Source: Emticicia agri (GTDB taxonomy: Bacteria > Bacteroidota > Bacteroidia > Cytophagales > Spirosomataceae). Taken from it: a DNA stretch of 64,000 nucleotides. The notes beneath the pieces are model-generated. The model saw only the letters and a list, made by a program, of their open reading frames with translations, made no database searches and was not told the origin of the DNA. The stretch lies in NCBI RefSeq assembly GCF_004168285.1, contig NZ_SEWF01000031.1, positions 1 to 64,000 of the forward strand, read 5' to 3'. The translations under genes were made by a program, and so were the position numbers. This document shows, in pieces, positions 51,224 to 61,672 of the stretch (positions within the stretch are counted from its first letter, which is position 1; each line of letters starts with the position of its first letter).

Positions 51224-54200
51224 ATGAGACATATATTTACCACAAACAAAAGAGAACATTTTGCAGGAAATACTTCTACACCTATTAACGTATTTGTACT
51301 TTTAAAAAAAATCAGTACGTCCGTTGGTATTTATCTGAAAAAGTTGGGTCAAAAATCCATTTACAAAGCTCCGGCAACTATTGCTTCAGATAGTTTATTT
51401 TCGGATAGAGTAACTAATAATGAGCCTTATCCGGAAGAAGAGTATCCACATTCTTTGCAAGCAAATGAGCTTAATCAGCTATTGCCTATCAAAGCAAAAT
51501 TAGTGTCAGATACAAGTGCCGCTGTGGTTCAGTCAACAAGTTCTACCAAGACCTATCAGATAGCAAGCATATTTGATGAAGAAACCAAAGAATGGAAACC
51601 TTGCCTTTCTGAGTCAAATCTTGTTTATAAAAATGCTTACAAAGAAAATGACCCTCCGGTAAATCCTTCATTTTTCAGAGGTGCCGCAACAACAATTCTG
51701 TTGGTGCTTTTCTCCGTTTTAGGGGTTTCTGCAAAGAAATTTGCTACCGTAGATTTATCATTACGCAGCATCATTGATAACTCAGCGCCAAGTTTAGGGA
51801 GTTCAATTAAATATATACTCTGGTTAAAGAACGAAGGTGCTACTACTGCTAACAGCATTGTGGTAAAAAATACTTTCCCGATTGGCGGTGTTACCCTTAC
51901 AAGCAATACAGGCGGGGCAGGTTTTACTCATAACACAGGTACCGGCGAGGGCTTGTGGAATATAGCAACCCTTGCAGCAGGCGATTCGGTAAGTTTAGAA
52001 TTAGTGGGAACTGTTACACAAAGGGGTGTGTATTTTAATATTGCTGAAATTAACTCAATAGGCGGTGGAGATACCGACTCTGATTCTACTCCGGGTAACA
52101 ATGACCTTGGTGAAGATGATATTACTACGGTTTGTTCTTCTGTTCCGCTTTTGATTTATCCGGGCGAACAATATACTGTTTTTGTACCAAGTGCTTATAA
52201 GAAAACTGGTACCATTGTGCAATGGTTCAGAAATGGTACAGAAATCATCGAAAGTACCCCTGAGGCAGTAGTAAATACCGACACATCACTTACCATCAAA
52301 GCCATAGGCAATTATACTTTTACTTCTAATGTAGGCGGATGTGTCGGACAAGGCTGTTGTGCCATACAAGTCATTGCAGGCCCTTATGGTAGTATTGGCG
52401 ATTGGGTATGGAAAGATAAAAATGATAATGGCTTGCAAGATACCAATGAACCAGGCATCAAAAACATTATTGTAGAACTCTATACTTTAAATGGTTCAGG
52501 AAATGTATCAGGCAGTGCTATCAGCAAAGATACTACTGATACTAACGGTCATTATCTTTTTTCAAATCTCTTATCTGGCGACTATCTGGTGAAGATAGTG
52601 GACTCAAATTTATCAGATACACTAAGAATTTCAAAGAAAAAAGATGTTGGTTCTGATGATACCAAAGACAATGATTTTACTGCCGCAAACGGATTCTCTA
52701 CCAAAGTAATCATTCATGTTGATTCAACAGGAAACAAAAAAGATAATCTTACTGTAGATGCGGCCTTATATACTCCGGTAGGCAGTATAGGAGACTTTGT
52801 ATGGAACGATAATAATAATAATGGTATTCAGGATGGTGGTGAAGTAGGTTTAAACAATGTAATTTTAGAATTATATTCGGCTGATGCTTCCGGAAACCCC
52901 GTGGGTACTGCCCTGGCAAAAGATACAACCAATGTCAACGGTTTATTCAAATTCAGCAACCTGATTAAAGGTGCTTATGTAGTAAAACTATTGACAAGTT
53001 CATTGCCAGCAGGTTCTGTAATAAGTACGCTTATCAATAGTGGCAGTGATGATATAGTTGACAGCGATTTTAATAGCACTACAGGTTTAAGTGGCAAAAT
53101 CACATTAGACCCCGAAAATGAGTCTAATCCACTTAATAAAGATAACCTGACAATTGATGCAGCCATCTATAATCCACTTGGCTCAATCGGTGATTATGTA
53201 TGGAAAGATACCGATAATGATGGGGTTCAGGATATGGACGAGTCTGGTTTAGGAGGTGTTATTCTGCACCTATATGCTGCGGCTAACGACGGTTCTCCAA
53301 CAGGTAATGTTTTAAAAGCTGATACTACCGATAACAATGGTTTCTACTTGTTTAGTGGTTTAGCACTGGGCGGCTATGTAGTGCAAATCATTACAGCCTC
53401 TCTTCCGGCAGGTAGTGCTATCTCTGAAATGATAGACAAAGGTGGTAATGATACTGCTGACAGCGATTTTAATCCTACTACAGGATATTCAGCAAAAATC
53501 AGCATTGACCCAACCGATAACACCAAAAAAGATATTTTATCAATAGATGCGGCTATCCACCAGACCGTCGCTTGTCCTACACTCGCAGTTTCTACCATTG
53601 ATGGTGATATTTGTGTGGGCGACTCTACTTTTATAAAAGGTATTACCAGTAACAACGCCCCTATCAAGTGGTATTTAGCGGCTATCAATGGTACTCCGGC
53701 ATTTACTACCAATAGCGACGAGTCTCATCTGGTCTATCCTACTACTACTACTACTTACTATGCCGAGATCGACGGAATAAGCCCAGGCTGTCCTAATTCT
53801 CGTCAGCCGGTAGTGATTGTAGTCAATGCTCGTCCGTCACTTCCATCTTGTGCGGGAGTAGTAGATGAGTGTATCGGAAAAACTATTAATCTGAATGATT
53901 ATGTAATTAACGGTGCAACTACACCGGGTGGTACTTTTGAATGGCATACTACGGCCAGTGAAAAATCGCCTCTGGTATCAACACCATCAGCTGTAGGGGC
54001 AGGTGTTTACTATTTATTCGAAAAATCAGGGGCAGGTTGCTTTAGTCCGCCAAGAATGTTAACAGTTAATCTGAAAAACTGTGATACACTCATTGATTTA
54101 AGCCTGACTAAAATTGTAAGTACTACTACTCCTAAAGTATGGGATGATATTATTTATACAATTAAAGTTACAAACGCGGGTCCTCATGCAGCAACTAATG

Positions 54201-57200
54201 TAGAGATTGAAGACCAGATGCCAACAGGTCTGGAGTTCTTATCAAGTGCGTTCTTTACCAAAAATGGCGATATGCTTACTGCCACAATTTCTAATATTGC
54301 AGCAGGGCAAACCATTACCTTAGATTATCTGGTAAAAGTAACATCGCCAGGAGATAAAATAAACTTTGCTCAGGTAAGCAAAGCCGACCAGAAAGATATT
54401 GACTCTACTCCGGGTAATGCTTCTACTACTTCAGAAGATGACAACAGTAAAGTAATTATTTCACCAATTGCAAATGAAATTATTGCTGACCTGAGCTTAG
54501 ATAAAACTGTCAATAAGACCACTGCCACTACTGGTGAGTTAATCACTTATTATGTAACGGTTATCAACAATGGTTCAAATCCTGCTACCAATATTGAAGT
54601 AAAAGATATAGTTCCTGATGGATTAACTATAATTACTGCTACAGGAGCCGACAATATTACTACTTCAGGCGATACCGTAACAGCTAAATTTAATGAAATA
54701 AAAGTAGGTTATGCTTCAACTTTCCAGATAGTTGCCAGAGTAACTGCCACAACGGGAACAATTAAAAACTGGGCTCAGATTACCAAATCAGACCAGAAAG
54801 ACAATGATTCGACCCCTAATAATGGCACAGGAAACGGAGAAGATGATACCGACGATGCAGATATAACCATCACTCCTGGTGCTTGTAATCCTCCTGTTCC
54901 TTTGATTGCTACCTTAAATCCCTACATCTGTACCGGAGAAAGCATCACACTTACTTCAGTAGGTTGTACAGGTACGGTGGTATGGTCAACAGGCGATACA
55001 GGTAATTCTATTACACTTAGCCCGACAAGTTCAACAAGTTATACAGCCAAATGTAAAATTACTAATGATTGTATCAGTGTCAATTCAAACCCAATATCAG
55101 TAGTAGTAAATGTAATAGTGGCTCCGGTTATTACTTCTAATGCCCCTAATAATACTATTTGTACTGGAGGAAGTGTAACTCTCACAGCTACTTTGTGTAC
55201 GGGTAGTGTAATCTGGTCTAACGGCACCACCGCTTCAAGCATAACAGTGAGCCCTACCACTAATACTACTTATACAGCTACCTGTAAAACCAATACCTGT
55301 ACAAGTAATATATCGAACCCGATTACGATTACTATCGGTACTGCAGGCAATGCGCCAACCATTTCAGCGAGCAAAAATGCTATCTGTAATGGCGAAACCG
55401 TAGTGCTTACAGCCAACGGATGTAGCGGCAATATAACCTGGTCGAATGGTTCAACCGGAAGTTCTATAAGCGTTATGCCTGGTACAACAGGTACTTACAG
55501 TGCTACTTGTTCGTCAAGTGGTTGTGGCAGTCAGACTTCTGCACCTATTACCATCACTGTTTCTCCGGCAGCCGAAACTCCGGGTATTAGTGCCAATGAA
55601 GATGTAGTATGTGCAGGAGGGAATGTAAACCTGACGGCTACAGGTTGCAGTGGTACTTTAGTATGGTCTAATGGTGTAAGCAGTTCTGCCATTGCAGTTT
55701 CTCCAGTTAATACCACTACTTATGAAGTTACCTGTGTAAGCGGAGGTTGCAGTGCCAAGGCGTCTAAAACTATTACTGTAAAACCCCAACCTGCGGCTCC
55801 GGTTATTGCAAGTGCAAAAGACCAGATATGTGCAGGCGAGTCAGTAGTATTGACAGCGCATAATTGCGATGGTATAGTTACATGGAGTACAGGTGCTACA
55901 ACCGCAACTATTACAGTAAGTCCAACAATCACTACTTTTTATACCGCTATCTGTAATGTTAATGGTTGCAATAGTGTTACTTCTGCGGCAGATACAGTAA
56001 CTGTATCTACAGCTGTGCCTGTTATAACAGCCACTAAAGAAATTCTCTGTTCAGGAGATTCATCTACGCTTACAGCCTCAGGCTGTTCGGGTTCTCTGTT
56101 ATGGAGCAATGGTCAGACCACCAGCAGCATCACTGTTGACCCTGTGGCATCCATTACTTACTCTGTTATCTGTTCTGCCGGAACTTGCGAAGCTGTAGCC
56201 TCCAAAGCCATTACTGTAAATACTGAAACCAATGTAGCTCCAGTTATCTCGGCATCTAATACGAATCTATGTGCAAGCGGTGAAATAACATTAACAGCTA
56301 CAGGTTGTACAGGCACAGTAATCTGGTCAAATATGCAAACCGGGTCAAGCATTACAGTAAATGTAACAAACACTGTTGTATTTGCAGCCGCTTGTAAAAT
56401 AGGTAATTGTGAAAGCGAAAAATCAAATAATATTACTGTTACCATAGGTAAACTCAATAAACCGGTCATAAGCGCCAATCAGACAACCATTTGTATTGGC
56501 AATGCCGCAACACTTTCTTCAACAGGTTGTAATGGTAATGTAATCTGGTCTAACGGACTTACCGGAAGCACAATAACAGTAAATCCGGTTACTACTACTG
56601 AATATACCGCCGTTTGTAAAGCCGCACAAGGCTCTTGTACAAGCGACGAATCAGCTAAATTAACTATTACAGTTACTGCACAACCAGAGGCACCAATTAT
56701 TGCCTGTACTTGTGCAAGACCAAGAATATGTAAAGGCGATACACTTACCTTGAAAGCCATTGGTTGTTTGGGAACATTTGTGTGGTCGAACGGACAAACC
56801 ACTTCTTCAATTGTGGTAAGTCCGGAAGAAACAACAGTTTATACTGTAAAATGTAAAATAGGTTCTTGCGAAAGTGCCCCATCTGCCGCTGCTACTGTTA
56901 ACGTAGGTAGTCCTGCCCCTCCTTTGGTTAGCTGTAAAAAACCACAGGTTTGTGGTGGTAGTTCAACTACTTTAGAAGCCGCAGGTTGCGTGGGTACTGT
57001 TAAGTGGTCTGACGGACAAGTAGGTGCTGTTATTAATGTATCGCCTTCAACTGTAACCAGTTACTGGGCAATTTGTGATGCCGGAAAATGTCAAAGTGAA
57101 AAATCAAATACCATTACTATACAGGTTAATGGCTCAGGGCTGAAAAAACCAACCACCAAAGACCTTGTGAATGTATGTCCGTTTACCCATGTGGACTTAA

Positions 57201-60200
57201 CTACAGGCGTAACGAGTGCCTTGTCTTCAGTAGGCGGAACATTTACTTTCCGTGCATTTAACAGCCCTGATTCGGCTGTAGTTGCCAATCCTTCATCAGT
57301 AGGAACAGGCTCATACTACGTATTTGAAAAAGCAGGCAATGGTTGTTTCAGCGAAGGAAGCAGAATTAATGTACAGATTATTTCTTGTAACGATACTACC
57401 TCTTGTGCCACCAGTCCGGCTACAGCTAATGCAGGAGTCGATTCTACTGTGTGTATCAACTCTACGTTCTTTACCCTGAAAGGAAAAATCGGGGGTTCGG
57501 CACAAAGTTCTACCTGGACAAGCGATGGTACTGGCTCGTTTGATAATGCACTGAGTCTGAATACAAAATACAACTATACAAGTCAGGATATAGCAAGAGG
57601 CTTTGTACATTTTACACTGACTACCAATGACCCTGATGGCAACGGCCCATGTAAGGCAGCAACCGATAGTATCAGAGTTACACTCAATGGCGTATCTACT
57701 ACACCAACTATCTCAAGCAACAAATCGCCTAATATCTGTGCCGGAGACTCGGTAATACTAACTGTTGCACAAACCGGACCTCGTGTATGGAGTACCGGAG
57801 ATACAACAAAATCTATTGTAGTAAAAACATCAGGCACTTACTCTGTTAAATTACTAAATGCTCAGGGTTGTTCATCATTAGGTTCGAATGTAATTAATGT
57901 AGTAGCCAACGATACCATAGATGCTCCATCGGTGGTAGCAACAGCTAAAAATACTTGTCCGTCTACTACAGTCAATCTTACCAATGCCGTTACAAGTGCG
58001 CCTAGAACACCGGGTGGAGTATTTGAATTCCATACAGGTGCTACGCTCAATTCACCGTTGTTGACTAACGCAACAGCCGTTGGAGCAGGCACTTATTATG
58101 TATTTGAGAAAAGTGCCATAGGTTGCTACAGCCCAAGTGCACCAATTGTAGTAGCTATTGATACATGTACTACACCTCCCGGCGATACTGCCAGCGTTGA
58201 ATTAGGCATTACTATCGTAGGTTCAAGGGTTGAATTAGGCGTAGGCGACCCGCTGACTTATACCATTACAGTAACTAATAATACCATGCACACAGCCACT
58301 AATGTGCATATCACTAATATTCTACCAAAAGGTATTACCATTACTTCTGCTACCCCAGGCCTTACAGCTTTCGGTACAGACTCATTGGTAAGTGTGATAG
58401 GTACATTCCCTGGCGGAGCTGTTAAGACTTACACATATACAGCCAAAACTACCAAAGCAGGTACTATCAGAAACATAGCCAAGATTACTAAACTTGACCA
58501 GGTTGACCCAATTCTTACCAATAACATCAGTCATTGGGATATTAATTGTGCTACCTGTCAGGAAATCTGTACAGCTATGTCATTGGCAGCCGATACAACC
58601 CGTCAGGCAAATGGTAGCTACAATGTAACTTTCCGTGCATTTGTTGAAGCCTGCGGAAACGTGAAATTAGAAAACGTGGAGGTTACCCAGAACCTTGCTG
58701 TCATGTTCCCTTCTCCGGTTACTTATACCATTATTCAGAAACCAACAGTAGGTGCAGGAAGCAAGATTATACCAAATGATAATTTCACTGGTTCATCTGA
58801 CCTGAATCTTACCATTCCGACTGGTAGCGAAATAGAAGCTGGTGTAACTGATACGATAACCTTTGTTATCAACATTGTACCAAATGGCAATCAAGGGCCA
58901 TTCAGTACCAATGCGATTGTCAAGGCTACAGGAATGACAATATTCGGTATTTCTGATGATGTATCTGATGTATCAAACAATGGTCCTTATATTGATAAAC
59001 CAAGTGCGGAACCAACCGTTGTAAGACTATATAAGAGCCCAAGCATTGGGTTAGCCAAAATTGTATCAGACAGTACCAAGAAAACAAATGGCTCATATGA
59101 TGTTACTTATCAGTTATTGGTTAAAAATAATGGCTCATTACCTTTAACCAATGTAGTACTGACAGACACATTATCAAAAACATTCAATTTACCGGCTACA
59201 TTTACCGTATTAGGGTCTCCGGTTAAAAATGCTGGCAGCCAGTTAGTGATCAATAGTGCATTTAATGGTACAACAGATACCCGTCTGACACTCCCTGGCA
59301 GTACTTTAGCTATCGGACAAACAGATACACTTCTGTTCAGTATTAATCTACAACCTGATACGATAAAACTATTTGCTAATACAGCGGTAGTAAATGCCTC
59401 GGGCACGTTAGCCAGCGGTACCAATGAGAATGTAGTTGATTTATCAAATGCAGGTACTAATCCTGATGCGCCGGGCAGTAATCCGACCAACCTGAACTTA
59501 GACCCCGGTGGTATGAGTTCAATCGAAATTCCTTGTCTGGGTATTGCCTTGTCTGTAAAAGATACGATTAAACAAGCTGATGGAAGTTATAATGTGTATT
59601 TCCGTTCAATTATCAAAAACTGTGGTAACCTGACATTGTCGAACGTAATGTTATGTGATACGCTGACAAACACATTCCCGGCACCGGTACAGGCAACTAT
59701 TGTACAGGCTCCTACCATCAGTGCAGGAACACAATTAGTACCTAATAGTAACTATGACGGTGCTGCTAACTCTTGTCTGCTAACAAGCGGAAGCATTATA
59801 GCTCCAGGCAGAGTTGACACAGTAAAATGGGTAGTAAACATAAAACTGAATGGCAATTTAGGACCGTTTAAAAACTCTATCATTGTTTCGGGTAAAACTC
59901 CGGCAGGTTTAACTATCAGTGATATTTCTAATGATGGCATTAATCCGGATCCGGCAGGAAGTACCCCCACGGTTATCAACTTCAACAGCGTGCCTGAAGT
60001 CATGATTGGTATCTCTAAAGAAGCTACTGAACCAACTAAAGTAACTGACCGTACCTACGATGTTACCTTTAAGTTTAAAGTGAAAAACTACGGAAAAACC
60101 GACTTCACAGGTGTTCAGGTACAGGATAACCTTGCGGTAACCTTTGGAGACAGCGTGAGAATTGATTCGGTTAGTGTAACAGCAGATGCCGGATTTACAG

Positions 60201-61330
60201 TAGATACTTCTTATACCGGACGTGGTAACCTGATTAATTTATTAGTTGATACATTAAGTACACTTCCTAAGAATACTACCCGTAATATCACAGTCTTTAC
60301 ACGTGTAACGCTTTCAGAGGGTACTAATTCTTTTGCCAATCAGGCATTAGCTATAGGTAAATATCCAACCAATAAATCGGTTGACGACTTATCAACCAAC
60401 GGTACAGACCCGGATCCTGATGGTAATGGCAATCCGAAAGATAACAGTATTGCTACTCCAATTACTATAGATGGTATTATTCCAAGTACTACAACTGTAC
60501 TGGGTATTGCAAAATCAGCTCTGTTAGATACCATTCCTAATGCAGACAAAACCTATAATCTGACTTATAGATTTGTTATCAAAAACTATAGCACACGTAC
60601 ACTCACAAATGTACAGCTAAGTGATAGCCTTGACCACGTATTCTCAGCCGACGATAGCAGCAATTATATTATTGCCGCACCGCCAACTTTGAGCGCAGGT
60701 AGTCAGTTGAAACTGAACCCAGACTTTAATGGACGAACCATTGAAACAACCGGAATAACCACCATGTTGATTGCCGATAGCAGTTCGCTGGCACCGGGAG
60801 CTTCAGATACCTTAGAGTTGAAATTAAGGGTTGTAACTGAAAAACAAGAGGCTGTTATTTTTGCTAATAGTGCCTACGGTAGTGCCAGAGATACCACTGC
60901 TACCATAAGAGATGTTTCTCAGACCGGAACTGACCCAGACCCTGACGGCGACGGTAATCCGGGCAATAATAGTGCGCCAACGCTGATAACTATCGGAGAT
61001 GAGATTCCGACACCAAATGATACAGCAACAGCGATTATTCCGGGAGGTTTTTCTCCTAATAACGATGGCGTAGGTGATAAGTTCTTTATCGAAAATATCA
61101 ACAAAACCAATGTTAAAGCAAGCATCTATATATATAACCGTTGGGGTAGCTTAGTCTATAAAAACGAAGACTATGGTAAGTCTGAAGGTTGGGATGGAAA
61201 AGCCAATAATGGGCTGGTATTACTAAGCGACGGCAAAGATGTTCCAGACGGCACTTATTACTATGTAGTACAGGCTGAAGGAAAATGGGAAGGAAAACCG
61301 GTAATTGGTTTTATTACAATTGCCCGATAA
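51224..61330 (+). CDS. Giant type IX secretion cargo (3368 aa) with SdrD_B, DUF11 and Ig-like repeats
   Basis: Starts at the ATG 51224; a TTG six bases upstream is less likely. Residues 1-150 are polar, then a hydrophobic segment (~155-168, TTILLVLFSVLGVSA) looks like a signal sequence placed far from the N-terminus. Next: a DUF11-like domain (~170-300), three SdrD_B domains starting near 389, 520 and 653 (GSIGDWVWKDKNDNGLQD type), two DUF11 domains (~957, ~1087), ten tandem four-cysteine Ig-like units of ~75 residues (~1220-1970; ICxGxxxxLTAxGC...WSNG), further Ig/PKD-like units, a DUF11 (~2323), and five ~155-residue repeats (~2445-3265). Residues ~3270-3368 (GGFSPNNDGVGDKFFI...NRWGSLVY) are the gliding-motility-associated CTD (T9SS type B). 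Probably a surface adhesin. A PorP/SprF gene follows. Confidence 0.93.
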   Translation: MRHIFTTNKREHFAGNTSTPINVFVLLKKISTSVGIYLKKLGQKSIYKAPATIASDSLFSDRVTNNEPYPEEEYPHSLQANELNQLLPIKAKLVSDTSAAVVQSTSSTKTYQIASIFDEETKEWKPCLSESNLVYKNAYKENDPPVNPSFFRGAATTILLVLFSVLGVSAKKFATVDLSLRSIIDNSAPSLGSSIKYILWLKNEGATTANSIVVKNTFPIGGVTLTSNTGGAGFTHNTGTGEGLWNIATLAAGDSVSLELVGTVTQRGVYFNIAEINSIGGGDTDSDSTPGNNDLGEDDITTVCSSVPLLIYPGEQYTVFVPSAYKKTGTIVQWFRNGTEIIESTPEAVVNTDTSLTIKAIGNYTFTSNVGGCVGQGCCAIQVIAGPYGSIGDWVWKDKNDNGLQDTNEPGIKNIIVELYTLNGSGNVSGSAISKDTTDTNGHYLFSNLLSGDYLVKIVDSNLSDTLRISKKKDVGSDDTKDNDFTAANGFSTKVIIHVDSTGNKKDNLTVDAALYTPVGSIGDFVWNDNNNNGIQDGGEVGLNNVILELYSADASGNPVGTALAKDTTNVNGLFKFSNLIKGAYVVKLLTSSLPAGSVISTLINSGSDDIVDSDFNSTTGLSGKITLDPENESNPLNKDNLTIDAAIYNPLGSIGDYVWKDTDNDGVQDMDESGLGGVILHLYAAANDGSPTGNVLKADTTDNNGFYLFSGLALGGYVVQIITASLPAGSAISEMIDKGGNDTADSDFNPTTGYSAKISIDPTDNTKKDILSIDAAIHQTVACPTLAVSTIDGDICVGDSTFIKGITSNNAPIKWYLAAINGTPAFTTNSDESHLVYPTTTTTYYAEIDGISPGCPNSRQPVVIVVNARPSLPSCAGVVDECIGKTINLNDYVINGATTPGGTFEWHTTASEKSPLVSTPSAVGAGVYYLFEKSGAGCFSPPRMLTVNLKNCDTLIDLSLTKIVSTTTPKVWDDIIYTIKVTNAGPHAATNVEIEDQMPTGLEFLSSAFFTKNGDMLTATISNIAAGQTITLDYLVKVTSPGDKINFAQVSKADQKDIDSTPGNASTTSEDDNSKVIISPIANEIIADLSLDKTVNKTTATTGELITYYVTVINNGSNPATNIEVKDIVPDGLTIITATGADNITTSGDTVTAKFNEIKVGYASTFQIVARVTATTGTIKNWAQITKSDQKDNDSTPNNGTGNGEDDTDDADITITPGACNPPVPLIATLNPYICTGESITLTSVGCTGTVVWSTGDTGNSITLSPTSSTSYTAKCKITNDCISVNSNPISVVVNVIVAPVITSNAPNNTICTGGSVTLTATLCTGSVIWSNGTTASSITVSPTTNTTYTATCKTNTCTSNISNPITITIGTAGNAPTISASKNAICNGETVVLTANGCSGNITWSNGSTGSSISVMPGTTGTYSATCSSSGCGSQTSAPITITVSPAAETPGISANEDVVCAGGNVNLTATGCSGTLVWSNGVSSSAIAVSPVNTTTYEVTCVSGGCSAKASKTITVKPQPAAPVIASAKDQICAGESVVLTAHNCDGIVTWSTGATTATITVSPTITTFYTAICNVNGCNSVTSAADTVTVSTAVPVITATKEILCSGDSSTLTASGCSGSLLWSNGQTTSSITVDPVASITYSVICSAGTCEAVASKAITVNTETNVAPVISASNTNLCASGEITLTATGCTGTVIWSNMQTGSSITVNVTNTVVFAAACKIGNCESEKSNNITVTIGKLNKPVISANQTTICIGNAATLSSTGCNGNVIWSNGLTGSTITVNPVTTTEYTAVCKAAQGSCTSDESAKLTITVTAQPEAPIIACTCARPRICKGDTLTLKAIGCLGTFVWSNGQTTSSIVVSPEETTVYTVKCKIGSCESAPSAAATVNVGSPAPPLVSCKKPQVCGGSSTTLEAAGCVGTVKWSDGQVGAVINVSPSTVTSYWAICDAGKCQSEKSNTITIQVNGSGLKKPTTKDLVNVCPFTHVDLTTGVTSALSSVGGTFTFRAFNSPDSAVVANPSSVGTGSYYVFEKAGNGCFSEGSRINVQIISCNDTTSCATSPATANAGVDSTVCINSTFFTLKGKIGGSAQSSTWTSDGTGSFDNALSLNTKYNYTSQDIARGFVHFTLTTNDPDGNGPCKAATDSIRVTLNGVSTTPTISSNKSPNICAGDSVILTVAQTGPRVWSTGDTTKSIVVKTSGTYSVKLLNAQGCSSLGSNVINVVANDTIDAPSVVATAKNTCPSTTVNLTNAVTSAPRTPGGVFEFHTGATLNSPLLTNATAVGAGTYYVFEKSAIGCYSPSAPIVVAIDTCTTPPGDTASVELGITIVGSRVELGVGDPLTYTITVTNNTMHTATNVHITNILPKGITITSATPGLTAFGTDSLVSVIGTFPGGAVKTYTYTAKTTKAGTIRNIAKITKLDQVDPILTNNISHWDINCATCQEICTAMSLAADTTRQANGSYNVTFRAFVEACGNVKLENVEVTQNLAVMFPSPVTYTIIQKPTVGAGSKIIPNDNFTGSSDLNLTIPTGSEIEAGVTDTITFVINIVPNGNQGPFSTNAIVKATGMTIFGISDDVSDVSNNGPYIDKPSAEPTVVRLYKSPSIGLAKIVSDSTKKTNGSYDVTYQLLVKNNGSLPLTNVVLTDTLSKTFNLPATFTVLGSPVKNAGSQLVINSAFNGTTDTRLTLPGSTLAIGQTDTLLFSINLQPDTIKLFANTAVVNASGTLASGTNENVVDLSNAGTNPDAPGSNPTNLNLDPGGMSSIEIPCLGIALSVKDTIKQADGSYNVYFRSIIKNCGNLTLSNVMLCDTLTNTFPAPVQATIVQAPTISAGTQLVPNSNYDGAANSCLLTSGSIIAPGRVDTVKWVVNIKLNGNLGPFKNSIIVSGKTPAGLTISDISNDGINPDPAGSTPTVINFNSVPEVMIGISKEATEPTKVTDRTYDVTFKFKVKNYGKTDFTGVQVQDNLAVTFGDSVRIDSVSVTADAGFTVDTSYTGRGNLINLLVDTLSTLPKNTTRNITVFTRVTLSEGTNSFANQALAIGKYPTNKSVDDLSTNGTDPDPDGNGNPKDNSIATPITIDGIIPSTTTVLGIAKSALLDTIPNADKTYNLTYRFVIKNYSTRTLTNVQLSDSLDHVFSADDSSNYIIAAPPTLSAGSQLKLNPDFNGRTIETTGITTMLIADSSSLAPGASDTLELKLRVVTEKQEAVIFANSAYGSARDTTATIRDVSQTGTDPDPDGDGNPGNNSAPTLITIGDEIPTPNDTATAIIPGGFSPNNDGVGDKFFIENINKTNVKASIYIYNRWGSLVYKNEDYGKSEGWDGKANNGLVLLSDGKDVPDGTYYYVVQAEGKWEGKPVIGFITIAR

Positions 61331-61339
61331 TCATATAAA

Positions 61340-61390
61340 AAGTTATGAGTGAACAAGAGTTTTCAGGTTCACTCATAAACTTATAAAACA
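61340..61390 (+). terminator. Hairpin after the giant gene
   Basis: AAGTTATGAGTGAAC (61340-61354) pairs with GTTCACTCATAAACTT (61367-61382). The following tract is A-rich, not T-rich, so termination is likely but weakly supported. The rest of the 342-bp gap holds the PorP promoter. Confidence 0.5.
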
Positions 61391-61572
61391 AAGAAATTTT
61401 AACCGGAAAATCACTTTGATTTCAACTGAACCTTAACAGTTTTAGCATGTTGTTTCAGGTGTTTTTACAGAGGAAAATATAAACAAAGGAACTTGTCAGG
61501 AGACAAGAAAAAGAGGATATTTTGTGCAAAAAAACCTCAAAATTTAATTATTTTGATGATAAATGAAAAAAA

Positions 61573-61603
61573 TTTGATAATTAAAATTCTTAATGTAACT
61601 TTG
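61573..61603 (+). promoter_or_regulatory. Promoter of the PorP/SprF gene
   Basis: TTTG (61573-61576) and TAACTTTG (61596-61603) with a 19-nt spacer match the Bacteroidota consensus exactly. The transcript would begin near 61607. A 5'UTR stem (GGCTTAGA 61626-61633 with TCTAAGTC 61643-61650) precedes the ATG. Confidence 0.75.
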
Positions 61604-61672
61604 TTTAGCTATTGAGTATAATTGGGCTTAGACAAAGTTTTATCTAAGTCTTTACTATTAATTGAGTAAAAT

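Noticed and set aside
54880-57130. Minus-strand valine/threonine-rich frames along the giant gene
   Set aside because: They recur in the same phase opposite each Ig repeat and mirror its codon pattern; no start or motif of their own.
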